Positions 1-8,791 of a stretch of 35,857 nucleotides of DNA are shown here, one piece after another (the stretch's first letter is position 1; every line of letters begins with the position of its first letter). The notes under the pieces were generated by a model. That model had not been told where the DNA came from, searched no databases, and saw only the letters and a list, made by a program, of their open reading frames with translations. The position numbers and the translations under genes are program-made. Source of the DNA: a bacterium (GTDB lineage: Bacteria > Cyanobacteriota > Vampirovibrionia > Gastranaerophilales > Gastranaerophilaceae); NCBI GenBank assembly GCA_017512405.1, contig JAFWGJ010000086.1:1-35857 (forward strand), read 5' to 3'.

Positions 1-1642
1 CGATTATAAAATATTTATTTTGAGGCGTTTTAATCAGAAAAGAATCCGCATTTTGAACAGAAAATGCAATTATTTCAAGATTATGATTTTTTATTGGAAT
101 TGTTGATATCAGTAGAACCAAAACCAAAGTTAACGTTGAATACAAAACTTGTTTTGAAAACTTTTTGAATAAAAGAACTGCCAAAAGAACAATTGTATAG
201 TAAATAATTATCTGTAAAATATGCGGATGGGTTGTATTAATAAGAGAATGAGGTAATTTTGCGAAATAAGATGAACAACTAACAAGCAAATTCAAAAACG
301 GATTAAGAACAAAATCAAAAATTTTACAAACTGTATCAGCAAATTTTGGAATTACCGACAAAATAGAACTTATAAACCCGCAGAAAGAAATTAAAGGCAA
401 AAATATTGCTGTAATTGTATTTGCAAAAATTGAATATAAACTGAAAGTATTAAAATAAAACATTTGCAGCGGCGCAACCCAAAATTGAGCAATTAAAGGA
501 ATTACAAAACAATCTCTCAAATATCCTACAAATTTATTTCCATTGTATTTCAACAAATCAGCAGAAACTAATAAACCAAAGGTTACAATAAATGACAGTT
601 GAAATCCCACATCATTGATGTAAGCAGGATTGTAAATCAGCATCAGCATTGCAACAAGCGATAACAAGGCGACAGAATGCGTATCTCTGTCGATTAATTT
701 ACCCGCAAGAACAAACAAAATCATAATAGTTGCCCTGACAACGGATGCTCCTAAACCTGTCATCATTGAATATAAAATAATCATACACATGCCGGTTATT
801 ACGGTAAATTTAAATGGTAATCTGAGAATTTTATTAACCAAAAAGAACCAAAAACCGTAGATAAAAGCAACATTCATACCACTAGCAGCTAAAATGTGCA
901 ATAAACCCGAATTTATAAATATTGTTTTAATGTAATCAGGCGGAGCAACGGCATCATCACCAAAAACAATACCGCCCAAAATTTCTATATTAGGACTTTT
1001 TAAATATTTTTTGTGTGTATCCAAAATCCTGTATCGTATATTGTTAAGTTCTTGAAGAAATTTCCATTTTGACGTAATTTTTCCGTCTATAAGTTTAACG
1101 TCAGAATTATCGGCATAAAATACCGTAAAAGCGCCAAAGTTTTTGAGATAATTTCCGTAATCAAACTGCGACGGATTAACAGCCTCAAAAGGAGTTCGTA
1201 ACTTTCCTTTTATTTGATAATAATTACCGATTTTTAAATTTGAAAAATCATTTTTATTATCATTAATTGTAACAAAAGTCTTGCCTTTGTCCGTTTGAAA
1301 GAAAAACTTTGTCTTATTTGCAAAATTACTGTTGGGTATACTAACTATTTGACCGATAATTTCTAAATCCCGAGGAGCAATTTGTAAAAATTCGTCGGTA
1401 TTTTTTATTCTCAAACTGCAATTTATAAATCCGAAGTAGAAAACAAAAATCCACAAAAGCACAAGCTTAACGGAAACAAGGTTTTTCAATAAACCAATAA
1501 TTGCAAAAACAGAAACTATCGCACAAAATACAATGGCAAGGTTTGTAAAATACGCAAAAACACCCATTATATAGACAATGGCAGTCATAAGCATAAGAAA
1601 ATTTTTGTTTTGAACAGTGAAATTAAGAATGTTCCTTATCAT
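1..1642 (-). CDS. comEC: ComEC/Rec2-type competence channel protein, N-terminal part (3' end beyond window)
   Basis: About 547 codons are present and the frame is still open at the left edge, so the C-terminal part is missing. The N-terminus has hydrophobic helices, then a soluble stretch (about residues 45-200) like the ComEC N-terminal DUF4131 domain, then a multi-helix Competence domain containing GLLHILAASGMNV, the hallmark of the family. ComEC forms the inner-membrane channel for single-stranded DNA uptake. I chose the ATG at 1642, which overlaps the last 20 bases of the XRE gene; other in-frame ATGs follow about 13 residues later. The overlap suggests translational coupling to the XRE regulator. 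Many family members carry a C-terminal metallo-beta-lactamase domain; whether this one does cannot be seen. Confidence 0.9.
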   Translation of the reverse strand, partial: MIRNILNFTVQNKNFLMLMTAIVYIMGVFAYFTNLAIVFCAIVSVFAIIGLLKNLVSVKLVLLWIFVFYFGFINCSLRIKNTDEFLQIAPRDLEIIGQIVSIPNSNFANKTKFFFQTDKGKTFVTINDNKNDFSNLKIGNYYQIKGKLRTPFEAVNPSQFDYGNYLKNFGAFTVFYADNSDVKLIDGKITSKWKFLQELNNIRYRILDTHKKYLKSPNIEILGGIVFGDDAVAPPDYIKTIFINSGLLHILAASGMNVAFIYGFWFFLVNKILRLPFKFTVITGMCMIILYSMMTGLGASVVRATIMILFVLAGKLIDRDTHSVALLSLVAMLMLIYNPAYINDVGFQLSFIVTFGLLVSADLLKYNGNKFVGYLRDCFVIPLIAQFWVAPLQMFYFNTFSLYSIFANTITAIFLPLISFCGFISSILSVIPKFADTVCKIFDFVLNPFLNLLVSCSSYFAKLPHSLINTTHPHILQIIIYYTIVLLAVLLFKKFSKQVLYSTLTLVLVLLISTIPIKNHNLEIIAFSVQNADSFLIKTPQNKYFII

Positions 1643-1856
1643 ACTTTTCAAAATCCGCTAAAAATTCGGCTGGTGTTTGATTGTAAAATTTGGCAATTTT
1701 AACAAAAATATCAAAAGATAGTTTCCTTTTACCATTTTCATATCTTGATAAAGTAGAAGTTTCTATTTCTGCTTCAAAACAAAATTGGTTTAGAGATAAA
1801 CCTAATTCCTCTCTTCTAAATTTATTGTATTTCATTAATCTTTGCATGTAATTCAT
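1623..1856 (-). CDS. XRE-family helix-turn-helix regulator
   Basis: A 77-residue protein that is essentially one Cro/C1-type HTH domain (about residues 10-65). It contains LSLNQFCFEAEIETSTLSRY followed by ENGKR, the usual recognition-helix pattern (STLSRYENGKR). No second domain is visible, so it is a minimal DNA-binding protein. It lies 56 bases after the matrixin gene and overlaps comEC, so it may control itself and comEC. Two ATTTGGCA copies sit just upstream of it and are candidate operators. The first ATG is used here; ATGs at codons 4 and 8 are alternatives. The family is certain, the target genes are not. Confidence 0.85.
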   Translation of the reverse strand: MNYMQRLMKYNKFRREELGLSLNQFCFEAEIETSTLSRYENGKRKLSFDIFVKIAKFYNQTPAEFLADFEKYDKEHS

Positions 1857-1871
1857 ACAAAGATTATCTAT

Positions 1872-1903
1872 TGCAATTTGGCAATAGTCATTACCATTTG
1901 GCA
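1872..1903. promoter_or_regulatory. Candidate operator: two ATTTGGCA repeats 20 bases apart
   Basis: ATTTGGCA occurs at 1876-1883 and again at 1896-1903, a spacing of two helical turns, in the 56-base gap upstream of the XRE gene. The first copy also lies within a TTGC-N6-GCAA inverted pair. The arrangement is typical of an autoregulator site, but binding is inferred. Confidence 0.35.
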
Positions 1904-1912
1904 GAATTATTT

Positions 1913-2446
1913 TTAATTATTATAAATTTTCTTCAAAACGTAAAGGTCATTCTCACTTGGGAATGCAATATTTTTTTGGTGAGGTACAAACATAGCATCA
2001 TTAACATCAACGCCGTGACCAAGTCCCAATGAATGACCAAGTTCGTGTAATATCGTTGCGAAAATGCTTTCATTTGTAGTATTCTTTCCGGAAAATTCAT
2101 TTGGCAAACCTATGTCAATTATAATTTTTTTAAAAATACCGTTTATAATACTCGGATATTTGCACATTCCTTCAAAAACTCTGCCTACTTTTGTCCAGTG
2201 AATTACAACATCTGCATTTACGGGAGTATTTATTTTATTAAATAAAACAGGAAAATTATTCTCTTTTAAGACTTTATTCCATACCGCTATTGCTCTTTCA
2301 ATTTCTGAATATAAAAACGGCTTATCAGAAATATTTGCGGTAATTTCAGTTATAAAAACATTAATAAAAGGTTTATCCCACTTGCATAACTGACCTTTTA
2401 TTTTTGAATCTTGCAAATAATTATCAATATTTGAACTTATTGCCAT
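1913..2446 (-). CDS. Matrixin-like (M10-type) zinc metalloprotease
   Basis: A 177-residue protein with the complete metzincin zinc signature HELGHSLGLGH at residues 134-144: H134, H138 and H144 bind zinc and E135 is the catalytic base. A Met-turn (DAMFVP) follows about seven residues later. The upstream half resembles a bare matrixin catalytic core, with no propeptide. I see no signal peptide or membrane helix, which is unusual for a matrixin. The ATG overlaps the stop of the preceding decarboxylase-like gene (TAATG), so the two are probably co-translated. It is the last gene of the tight minus-strand run that begins at fliP. Substrate is unknown. Confidence 0.85.
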   Translation of the reverse strand: MAISSNIDNYLQDSKIKGQLCKWDKPFINVFITEITANISDKPFLYSEIERAIAVWNKVLKENNFPVLFNKINTPVNADVVIHWTKVGRVFEGMCKYPSIINGIFKKIIIDIGLPNEFSGKNTTNESIFATILHELGHSLGLGHGVDVNDAMFVPHQKNIAFPSENDLYVLKKIYNN

Positions 2447-3480
2447 TATATTTTCTTTAAAACCTTTTCAAGACGCTTTAATTTTTCTTTTGAAGTTCCT
2501 AACCCGCATAATAACAAAGTAGATTTATCGTTTGTTTTTTCGTCCTCTATACTTAAATTATAAAGCTTTTCAGATAATTCAAAACCGCTTAATCCTTGTT
2601 TTTTTATAAGTATTTTTGTAATATCACCGTTAAGAAATTCCACATTTTGACAATTTTGCCTTAATACACTTATGTTTTTTATTAATTCTTCAATTTCTTT
2701 TTTCCCTTTTTGAGAATTCAAATAATTAATATTTTTTTCAATTGACATAAGCATTGGATAACTTGGAGAGGTCGTATTTATTTTTTCTAAGGATTTTTCA
2801 ATATCACAATCCGTATTGGTATGCAATAAGGCTGTTGGATTTAGTCCGCCAGCTGTTTTATGCAGCGATTGAACCGTAAAATCTGCCAAATTTATCGCAC
2901 TTTCCGGCAATTCATCAGAAAATGGGTATAACGCCCCATGAGCCTCATCTACAATTAAATATACACCATATTTTTCACAGATTTTTTTAATTGTTTTTAT
3001 ATCAGATACAACACCTTCATAACTCGGTGAAGTGACAATAACCGCTTTTATGTTATCTTGCAACAGATATTTTTCTAAATTTTCAGGGTATAATTTATCA
3101 TATATTCCCCATTCTGATATTTTTTGTAACGGATAATAAATCGGTTCCGCTCCTGCAAGTTCAACGGCATTTCTATGACATATATGAGCATTATCCCATA
3201 TTAAAACTTTTTCATTTTTATTGACACAAGACAATACAGCCGCAATAATTCCGCTTGTAGAACCGTTTGTAAGAAAAAAAGTTTTTTTGGTTTTATATAT
3301 TTTTGCTGCATTTATTTGTGCTTTTTTTAAAGCTTCTTGCGGATTATGTGTATCAGTTTCAGATATATCAAATTTGTAAAACTGTCTGAACTTTGATGTA
3401 ATAAAAAATTTTTGGCTATGACTTGGAGTTGTAAAACAATTTATCTTTTTTTGTGTTTTCAACGTTTTTAATAAGCTCAT
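2446..3480 (-). CDS. Orn/Lys/Arg decarboxylase-fold PLP enzyme, short form
   Basis: A 344-residue fold-type I PLP protein. The cofactor region is recognisable: NGSTSG at about 72-77 (phosphate/ring contacts), VDEAHGA at 177-183 (Asp for the pyridine nitrogen) and SLHKTAGG around K208, the expected Schiff-base lysine. This matches the Orn/Lys/Arg decarboxylase major domain (SpeA/YaaO type). Those proteins are usually about 480 residues, so the C-terminal domain is much reduced; activity could be arginine or lysine decarboxylation, or altered. TAATG overlaps link it to both the small membrane protein upstream and the matrixin downstream. Confidence 0.8.
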   Translation of the reverse strand: MSLLKTLKTQKKINCFTTPSHSQKFFITSKFRQFYKFDISETDTHNPQEALKKAQINAAKIYKTKKTFFLTNGSTSGIIAAVLSCVNKNEKVLIWDNAHICHRNAVELAGAEPIYYPLQKISEWGIYDKLYPENLEKYLLQDNIKAVIVTSPSYEGVVSDIKTIKKICEKYGVYLIVDEAHGALYPFSDELPESAINLADFTVQSLHKTAGGLNPTALLHTNTDCDIEKSLEKINTTSPSYPMLMSIEKNINYLNSQKGKKEIEELIKNISVLRQNCQNVEFLNGDITKILIKKQGLSGFELSEKLYNLSIEDEKTNDKSTLLLCGLGTSKEKLKRLEKVLKKI

Positions 3481-3857
3481 TATTCTTTACTTTCAAGCTC
3501 TAATTCATTGTCTTCAAGCGCAATTTCTTTTTCTACCGCAGCTGTTTCTTCGTTTTCTTCAAAATCACTATCATCAAGATTTCCCAAACCTTCTTCTTTT
3601 AAAATTTCTTCAAGCAGAGAGTTTGCATAACCTAAATTTGCTTTTTTAACTGTTTGAGATGATTCTATAATCCAGCCCGTAGCCCAACCCAAAATGTACA
3701 TTATAAAAACCGCAGGTAAAATTTTAATTCCTGACGCAGTTATGGATGTATAGGTAATTCCTCCGTTTTGAAATAACGCACAACCGCCAAAAACAAGCAA
3801 GGACACACATGCCATAAGCATACCAATATTTTGTCTGTAATATCCTTTTTTTATCAT
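3480..3857 (-). CDS. Small two-helix membrane protein with acidic tail, unknown function
   Basis: A 125-residue protein that I do not recognise. It has two predicted transmembrane helices (about residues 12-27 and 45-65) and then a hydrophilic C-terminal half very rich in Glu and Asp. The ATG at 3857 is preferred over a TTG at 3863: a GAG ribosome-binding core lies about seven bases before it. Its stop overlaps the start of the decarboxylase-like gene. It lies 33 bases downstream of the PilZ gene, so it is probably part of the flagellar transcript. Function unknown. Confidence 0.7.
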   Translation of the reverse strand: MIKKGYYRQNIGMLMACVSLLVFGGCALFQNGGITYTSITASGIKILPAVFIMYILGWATGWIIESSQTVKKANLGYANSLLEEILKEEGLGNLDDSDFEENEETAAVEKEIALEDNELELESKE

Positions 3858-3890
3858 ATACAATCTCTTATTTGTAATTAATTTTAAATA

Positions 3891-4484
3891 TTATTGATTC
3901 TTTTCTTCTGCATTCTTGTTCATACAATATTGAATCAATGTCATTTTATCAACATTTGATTGGTTTACGAATCTGCCTGAAAGAATATATTTACCGGAAT
4001 CTTGTTTTTCCATTCTTATTGGCTGCAACCAACAGTATACAGTTTGGTCATCATCTAAATTTATTGTTACTTTATATTCATTATCCAAATTAACTGATTT
4101 ATTCGTACTAAACTTCAAACCACCTGCTGAAAGGTCCATTGTTGAAATATCGTAAGAATTGTCATCTTTATCTGTCATTACAGTATCAGTAAGTAAAGTA
4201 ACACGTGTAAATTGACGTCTTTGAAGGAATCTGTGTTTTATCGGATTTGCTATAAAAATTTCATTATTTTCAATTTCCGTAGCATGTGATGTAAAGTACA
4301 ATATTCCGTATGGAGTTCTTGAATAAAAATCACAAATATTATATAAACCAATACCCGTTGTAGGATATTTCATTTTCATTCTGAAACCTTTATCTGAAAC
4401 CTCTGTTACCGAACCTTTATTTGTATAATTAAAATCCTTCGGAATAATAGTTACATTTTGTTCAAGTTTTACGAGTGTGTTCAT
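3891..4484 (-). CDS. PilZ-domain c-di-GMP receptor, YcgR-like
   Basis: A 197-residue protein. Residues about 1-85 resemble the YcgR-type N-terminal beta domain. Residues about 86-190 are a PilZ domain with both c-di-GMP-binding motifs intact: RRQFTR (R89, R90, R94) and DLSAGG (D117, S119, G121, G122). YcgR proteins bind c-di-GMP and slow or stop the flagellar motor. Position 11 bases after flhA in the export operon supports a flagellar role. A good ribosome-binding site (AAAGG) precedes the ATG. An HD-GYP phosphodiesterase that could degrade the ligand is encoded at 12345-13361. Confidence 0.9.
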   Translation of the reverse strand: MNTLVKLEQNVTIIPKDFNYTNKGSVTEVSDKGFRMKMKYPTTGIGLYNICDFYSRTPYGILYFTSHATEIENNEIFIANPIKHRFLQRRQFTRVTLLTDTVMTDKDDNSYDISTMDLSAGGLKFSTNKSVNLDNEYKVTINLDDDQTVYCWLQPIRMEKQDSGKYILSGRFVNQSNVDKMTLIQYCMNKNAEEKNQ

Positions 4485-4495
4485 ATTTTACCTTT

Positions 4496-6598
4496 CTATA
4501 CTGTACTTTTTGTTACTTTTACAATACCTACCGATTTAACTTTTACATTTGGACTAATTTCATTATACGACATAATTGAAAATTGTGGAAATAAATTTTC
4601 AATTAATCTTCTAAACGGTAATCTTACAGCTGCCGAACATAATATTACAGGCTGGCTTCCGTATGTAATAAGAGCTTTTTGAATTTCTTCATTTAAACTG
4701 TTTCTTAATAGTTTTGAATAAGTAGGATCAATTGTAATATTTTGTCCGTCCGGCGCAAGTCCTTGAGCTAATGTTCTTTCTACATCAGGAGAAAGAATTA
4801 TTGCCATAAGCTCACCATTATCCGCAAGATTTTGTTTACAAATGCTTCTTGCCAAAGCTTCCCTTACACGTTCTGTTAAGAAATTGTAATCTTTGCTGAA
4901 TTTTGATTGTAAACTTATCGTTTCTAAAATTGTTCCCAAATCACGAATTGAAACCTTTTCTTTTAAAAGATTATGCAATATTTGTTGAATATCTCCTATG
5001 GTCATGTCCTTCAATAAATCATCAACATAGGCATCTCCAAATTCTTTTCTTAAATTATCAACAAGCTGTTGAACATCATTTCTTTTAAGAATATCCGCAG
5101 CATTTTTCTTAATAACTTCGGTTAAATGAGTAGAAACAACAGCAGAAGGGCTTACAACAGTATATCCGTACATTTCTGCATAATCTTTTTGATCTTCTTC
5201 AATCCAAATAGCAGGTAAACCAAATGCAGGCTCGATAGCACTTATACCTTTAATATTAGGATTGTTTTCTCCACCTGTTGCATTCATAGCAAGACTTCTG
5301 TCAGGATATACTTCTCCCGCTTCAATAGGATTTCCTTTTAATTTTATTTGATAAGTATTTGGAGAAAGCTGTAAATTATCTTTTACCCTTATAGAAGGAA
5401 GCACTATACCAAGTTCAAGCGCGGTTGAACGTCTTATTTGAGCTATACGTTCCAACAAATCTCCACCCATTTCAACATTTAAAAGAGGTACCAAACGATA
5501 ACCAACTTCTATTTCAATTGTTTCAACAGATAATAACTCCATAACACTTTCACGTGTAGCTTTTTTAGCACGTTTACCGGATTTTTCAGCCTTGGCCGCT
5601 TCTTCTTGTGCTTTTTGTGCTTCTTCTAATACTTTCTTTTTACCTTTATATTTCATAACAGCCCAACTGCCTGCACCCGCACCAATTAGGAAGAATGGAA
5701 TTGTAGGCATACCCGGAACGATACCTAAGCAAATTAATAGACCTGATACAACGCCCAAAACTCTTGGGTCAGAAAACATTTCATTGCCAATATCAGTAGA
5801 TAAAGATTCTTCTTTACCGCTTGCACGAGATACAATCAAACCTGTTGCCGTTGAAATTAACAACGCTGGTAATTGCGAAACAAGACCGTCACCAACTGTT
5901 AATATTGTGTATGTTGTAAGTGCATTTTGAAAATCCATTTTCATCATTACAATACCAATGATAAAACCACCTACAATATTTATTACAGTGATTAAAATAC
6001 CCGCTGTTGCATCACCTTTTACAAACTTTGAAGCACCATCCATAGTTCCGTAAAATTCAGTTTCGCTATCAAGAGCTTTTCTTCGTCTTTTAGCTTCTTC
6101 TTCGTCTATAATGCCTGAATTCAAATCTGAGTCAATACTCAATTGTTTACCCGGCATCTTATCCAAAGCAAAACGAGCGGATACTTCAGCTACACGAGTT
6201 GCACCACCTGTAATTACCATAAAATTAATAATTACAAGAATAATAAATATTACAAAACCTACAACATAGTTACCGCCGACTACGAATTCTCCGAATGAAT
6301 TAATTACACTACCTGCCTGACCATATAGAAGAATAAGTCTTGTAGAACTAACGTTCAAACCTAATCTAAACAATGTGGCAATAAGTAAAACCGTCGGAAA
6401 ACTTGAATAATCCAAAGGATTTTTTGTATACAAACAAACCAAAAGAATTATAACCGAAAGAGAAATATTTACAGTCAGCAAAACATCCAATATAGGAGGC
6501 GGTAAAGGAATTACCATCATTGCAACAATAAACACAAGCCCTATGGCAAGTGATATATCGCTGTTTTTTAATAATTCCGCTACTTTACCGAAATTCAT
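4496..6598 (-). CDS. flhA: Flagellar export gate protein FlhA
   Basis: A 700-residue protein, the normal length for FlhA. About eight transmembrane helices occupy residues 20-320. The conserved FHIPEP loop is present (PGKQLSIDSDLNSG, then RRRKALDSETEFYGTMDGA). After a charged linker (about 325-350) comes the cytoplasmic domain, which forms the nonameric ring that docks chaperone-substrate complexes below the flagellar type III export gate. The start at 6598 has a GGGG ribosome-binding site four bases upstream. It lies 12 bases after flhB and 11 before the PilZ gene. No frame disruption or missing segment is apparent. Confidence 0.97.
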   Translation of the reverse strand: MNFGKVAELLKNSDISLAIGLVFIVAMMVIPLPPPILDVLLTVNISLSVIILLVCLYTKNPLDYSSFPTVLLIATLFRLGLNVSSTRLILLYGQAGSVINSFGEFVVGGNYVVGFVIFIILVIINFMVITGGATRVAEVSARFALDKMPGKQLSIDSDLNSGIIDEEEAKRRRKALDSETEFYGTMDGASKFVKGDATAGILITVINIVGGFIIGIVMMKMDFQNALTTYTILTVGDGLVSQLPALLISTATGLIVSRASGKEESLSTDIGNEMFSDPRVLGVVSGLLICLGIVPGMPTIPFFLIGAGAGSWAVMKYKGKKKVLEEAQKAQEEAAKAEKSGKRAKKATRESVMELLSVETIEIEVGYRLVPLLNVEMGGDLLERIAQIRRSTALELGIVLPSIRVKDNLQLSPNTYQIKLKGNPIEAGEVYPDRSLAMNATGGENNPNIKGISAIEPAFGLPAIWIEEDQKDYAEMYGYTVVSPSAVVSTHLTEVIKKNAADILKRNDVQQLVDNLRKEFGDAYVDDLLKDMTIGDIQQILHNLLKEKVSIRDLGTILETISLQSKFSKDYNFLTERVREALARSICKQNLADNGELMAIILSPDVERTLAQGLAPDGQNITIDPTYSKLLRNSLNEEIQKALITYGSQPVILCSAAVRLPFRRLIENLFPQFSIMSYNEISPNVKVKSVGIVKVTKSTV

Positions 6599-6610
6599 TT
6601 TACCCCAAGA

Positions 6611-7690
6611 TTATGTTCTGTTATTTTTATTGTATACGTATGCAAGAATTTCTGCAACCGCTTGAAACATTTCTGATGGTATTATACCACCAATGTCAAC
6701 TAAATTGTACAACGTTCTTGCCACAAATTTATTTTCCACTATAGGAATGTTATTATTTTGTGCAACCTCTCTTATCTTAAAAGCAATAAAATCAGCACCC
6801 TTAGCCACAACATAAGGTACCGGTTGGACAGTTCTGTCATACTTTAATGCAACCGCATAATGTGTAGGATTTGTTACAACTACATCTGCTGTAGGAACCG
6901 CAGACATCATTTTTTGTTGTAACATCTGCATTCCCATAGACTTAATTTTACTCTTAATTTTAGGGTCACCTTCCATGTCCTTCATTTCATCTTTAACTTC
7001 TTGTTTTGTCATTTTTATTGATTTTTCAAACATATAGGTTTGAAATTTCAAATCCAAAAAGCCAATAATAAGCATAGCCAAACACATATTTAAAAACATC
7101 TGTGCAAGAATCGAGCCTAATACATGAAAAACGATATTCGGATCCGCTCCCAGTAAAGCATATAATTCATCTAATCTGGAATGAACAACAGAATAACCGC
7201 AAGCACCAACTATTATAACCTTTAACATAGATTTTGCGAGTTCCATTAATTTATTCGGTTCAAAAGGATTTAGCAATCGTTTTAAACCATCTACCCATTT
7301 TTTAGGTGAAACATTGCTGAATTTCGGCTTAACTTTATCTAGTGCAAACATCGGACCTATTTGAAGTCTTATTGCAAAAACAGTTAAAATAACAACAGAA
7401 CAAAAAAACGGCAAAACAGCTTGTGCCATAAGTTTAACATAAGGAGCAATTGTACCCATAAATTCGCTAGGATCATAACTTCTTGGATTTAGGTTTGTGA
7501 ATGAATGATACATCGCAGTTAACATTCTGTTCATAATCCAGCCTGAAAGAACAAAAAGCATTACTATACCTATTGTTACATTTATAGCAGATATTAAATC
7601 CTTGCTTTTTGCTATATTACCCTTTTCACGTTCTTTCCCTCGTTTTCGGGGTGTTGCCGCTTCGGTTCTTTCTGCTCCGTCATTAGCCAT
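6611..7690 (-). CDS. flhB: Flagellar export switch protein FlhB
   Basis: A 359-residue protein with the typical basic N-terminus (ERTEAATPRKRGKEREKGN), four transmembrane helices (about residues 35-215) and a cytoplasmic domain with the autocleavage motif NPTH at 274-277. Cleavage after N274 switches export from rod/hook to filament substrates. Length and motif match functional FlhB. It sits between fliR and flhA, the usual order, with short gaps (24 and 12 bases) consistent with one transcript. Confidence 0.97.
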   Translation of the reverse strand: MANDGAERTEAATPRKRGKEREKGNIAKSKDLISAINVTIGIVMLFVLSGWIMNRMLTAMYHSFTNLNPRSYDPSEFMGTIAPYVKLMAQAVLPFFCSVVILTVFAIRLQIGPMFALDKVKPKFSNVSPKKWVDGLKRLLNPFEPNKLMELAKSMLKVIIVGACGYSVVHSRLDELYALLGADPNIVFHVLGSILAQMFLNMCLAMLIIGFLDLKFQTYMFEKSIKMTKQEVKDEMKDMEGDPKIKSKIKSMGMQMLQQKMMSAVPTADVVVTNPTHYAVALKYDRTVQPVPYVVAKGADFIAFKIREVAQNNNIPIVENKFVARTLYNLVDIGGIIPSEMFQAVAEILAYVYNKNNRT

Positions 7691-7714
7691 TTACGATATA
7701 ATAAACCCTTTCTT

Positions 7715-8497
7715 TTAAAAAATCATTGCAATTTCTGTTAATATTTTTTCCAAAATTATTCTTAAATATTCTGAAATAGGACGAACAAAAATCATGCACA
7801 ACAACAAGCCTACGTATACTTTTAAAGGCATTGCAACCATAAATATATGCATTGTCGGCATTAATTTTGAAACAAACCCCAATAAAATATCTTTTATCAA
7901 CAACACACCGAATATCGGCATAGCTATTCCTATTGCAATAGTGAACATTTGTCCTGTCATATATATAACTTTTTGAACTAATGCTCCATCAAAAATAAAG
8001 GAAAAACCTATCGGAACATGAGCAAAACTGCTATATAATGCAGATAAAATCCATTGATGTGCATTTAGACTTATAAATACCAAAGTTACCAACAAAGTAA
8101 AAGCCTGTGAAATAATAGGTGATGTTGAACCTGATGCAGGATTAAGTGCCTGACTTATTGATAATCCCATTTGAATAGAAAACATATTTGCGCCTAATTC
8201 TGCAGCTAAAAATACTAAATTTGAACAAAAACCTATAATATACCCTATTGCAAATTCTTTAACCATAATACAAGTTAAAGCTGCAACTTCATGCGGAATT
8301 GCAAAATGCGAATTAGCCTGAACCATTGGATATAAAATAAATGCAATAAAGGCAGTAAGCCATACTTTAACCTGCGCAGGTATTGGATACGTTGAATACA
8401 AAGGAGCTGCCGCAAACAAACCGCCTATACGCACAATTATTGCCATAAACAAAATTATGTTAGCAGGTGAAAATATTTGTAACAGCGTAAAATCCAC
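7715..8497 (-). CDS. fliR: Flagellar export gate protein FliR
   Basis: A 260-residue integral membrane protein with about six hydrophobic helices, matching FliR of the FliP5-FliQ4-FliR1 export gate. Recognisable family features include RIGGLFAAAPLYS near the N-terminus and QMGLSISQALNPASG in the middle. The start codon is GTG at 8497, with GAGG about eight bases upstream. fliQ ends ten bases before it. Nothing is missing relative to the family. Confidence 0.96.
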   Translation of the reverse strand: MDFTLLQIFSPANIILFMAIIVRIGGLFAAAPLYSTYPIPAQVKVWLTAFIAFILYPMVQANSHFAIPHEVAALTCIMVKEFAIGYIIGFCSNLVFLAAELGANMFSIQMGLSISQALNPASGSTSPIISQAFTLLVTLVFISLNAHQWILSALYSSFAHVPIGFSFIFDGALVQKVIYMTGQMFTIAIGIAMPIFGVLLIKDILLGFVSKLMPTMHIFMVAMPLKVYVGLLLCMIFVRPISEYLRIILEKILTEIAMIF

Positions 8498-8507
8498 TAT
8501 TTTTACC

Positions 8508-8777
8508 TCAACTTATTAATCCCGGTATCATATTGAAAAAATCATTGACCGTTGATATCATCAAATTTATCATCCAAGGCATTAGCACGATTATAGTTAA
8601 TACTCCGATTATAATTTTTGGAACAATAGTAAGAGTTGATTCCTGAATTTGCGTAATAGCCTGAAATATACTTACTGATAAGCCGACAATAACACCAACA
8701 ACAAGTATTGGAGTAGCAAGTTCCAATATAAGAACAAACATTTTTTGAAGTAATGTGATAAATATATCCTGATTCAT
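8508..8777 (-). CDS. fliQ: Flagellar export gate protein FliQ
   Basis: An 89-residue protein with two transmembrane helices and the conserved stretch AITQIQESTLTIVPKI between them, diagnostic of FliQ. Four FliQ copies pack around FliP/FliR in the helical export gate. The length is normal for the family. It lies between fliP (14 bases upstream) and fliR (10 bases downstream). Confidence 0.96.
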   Translation of the reverse strand: MNQDIFITLLQKMFVLILELATPILVVGVIVGLSVSIFQAITQIQESTLTIVPKIIIGVLTIIVLMPWMINLMISTVNDFFNMIPGLIS

Positions 8778-8791
8778 ATTATACCTCTATC

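Noticed and set aside
5592-5930. A 112-codon plus-strand frame inside flhA
   Set aside because: It lies opposite conserved FlhA sequence and has no ribosome-binding site or known family; a shadow frame.
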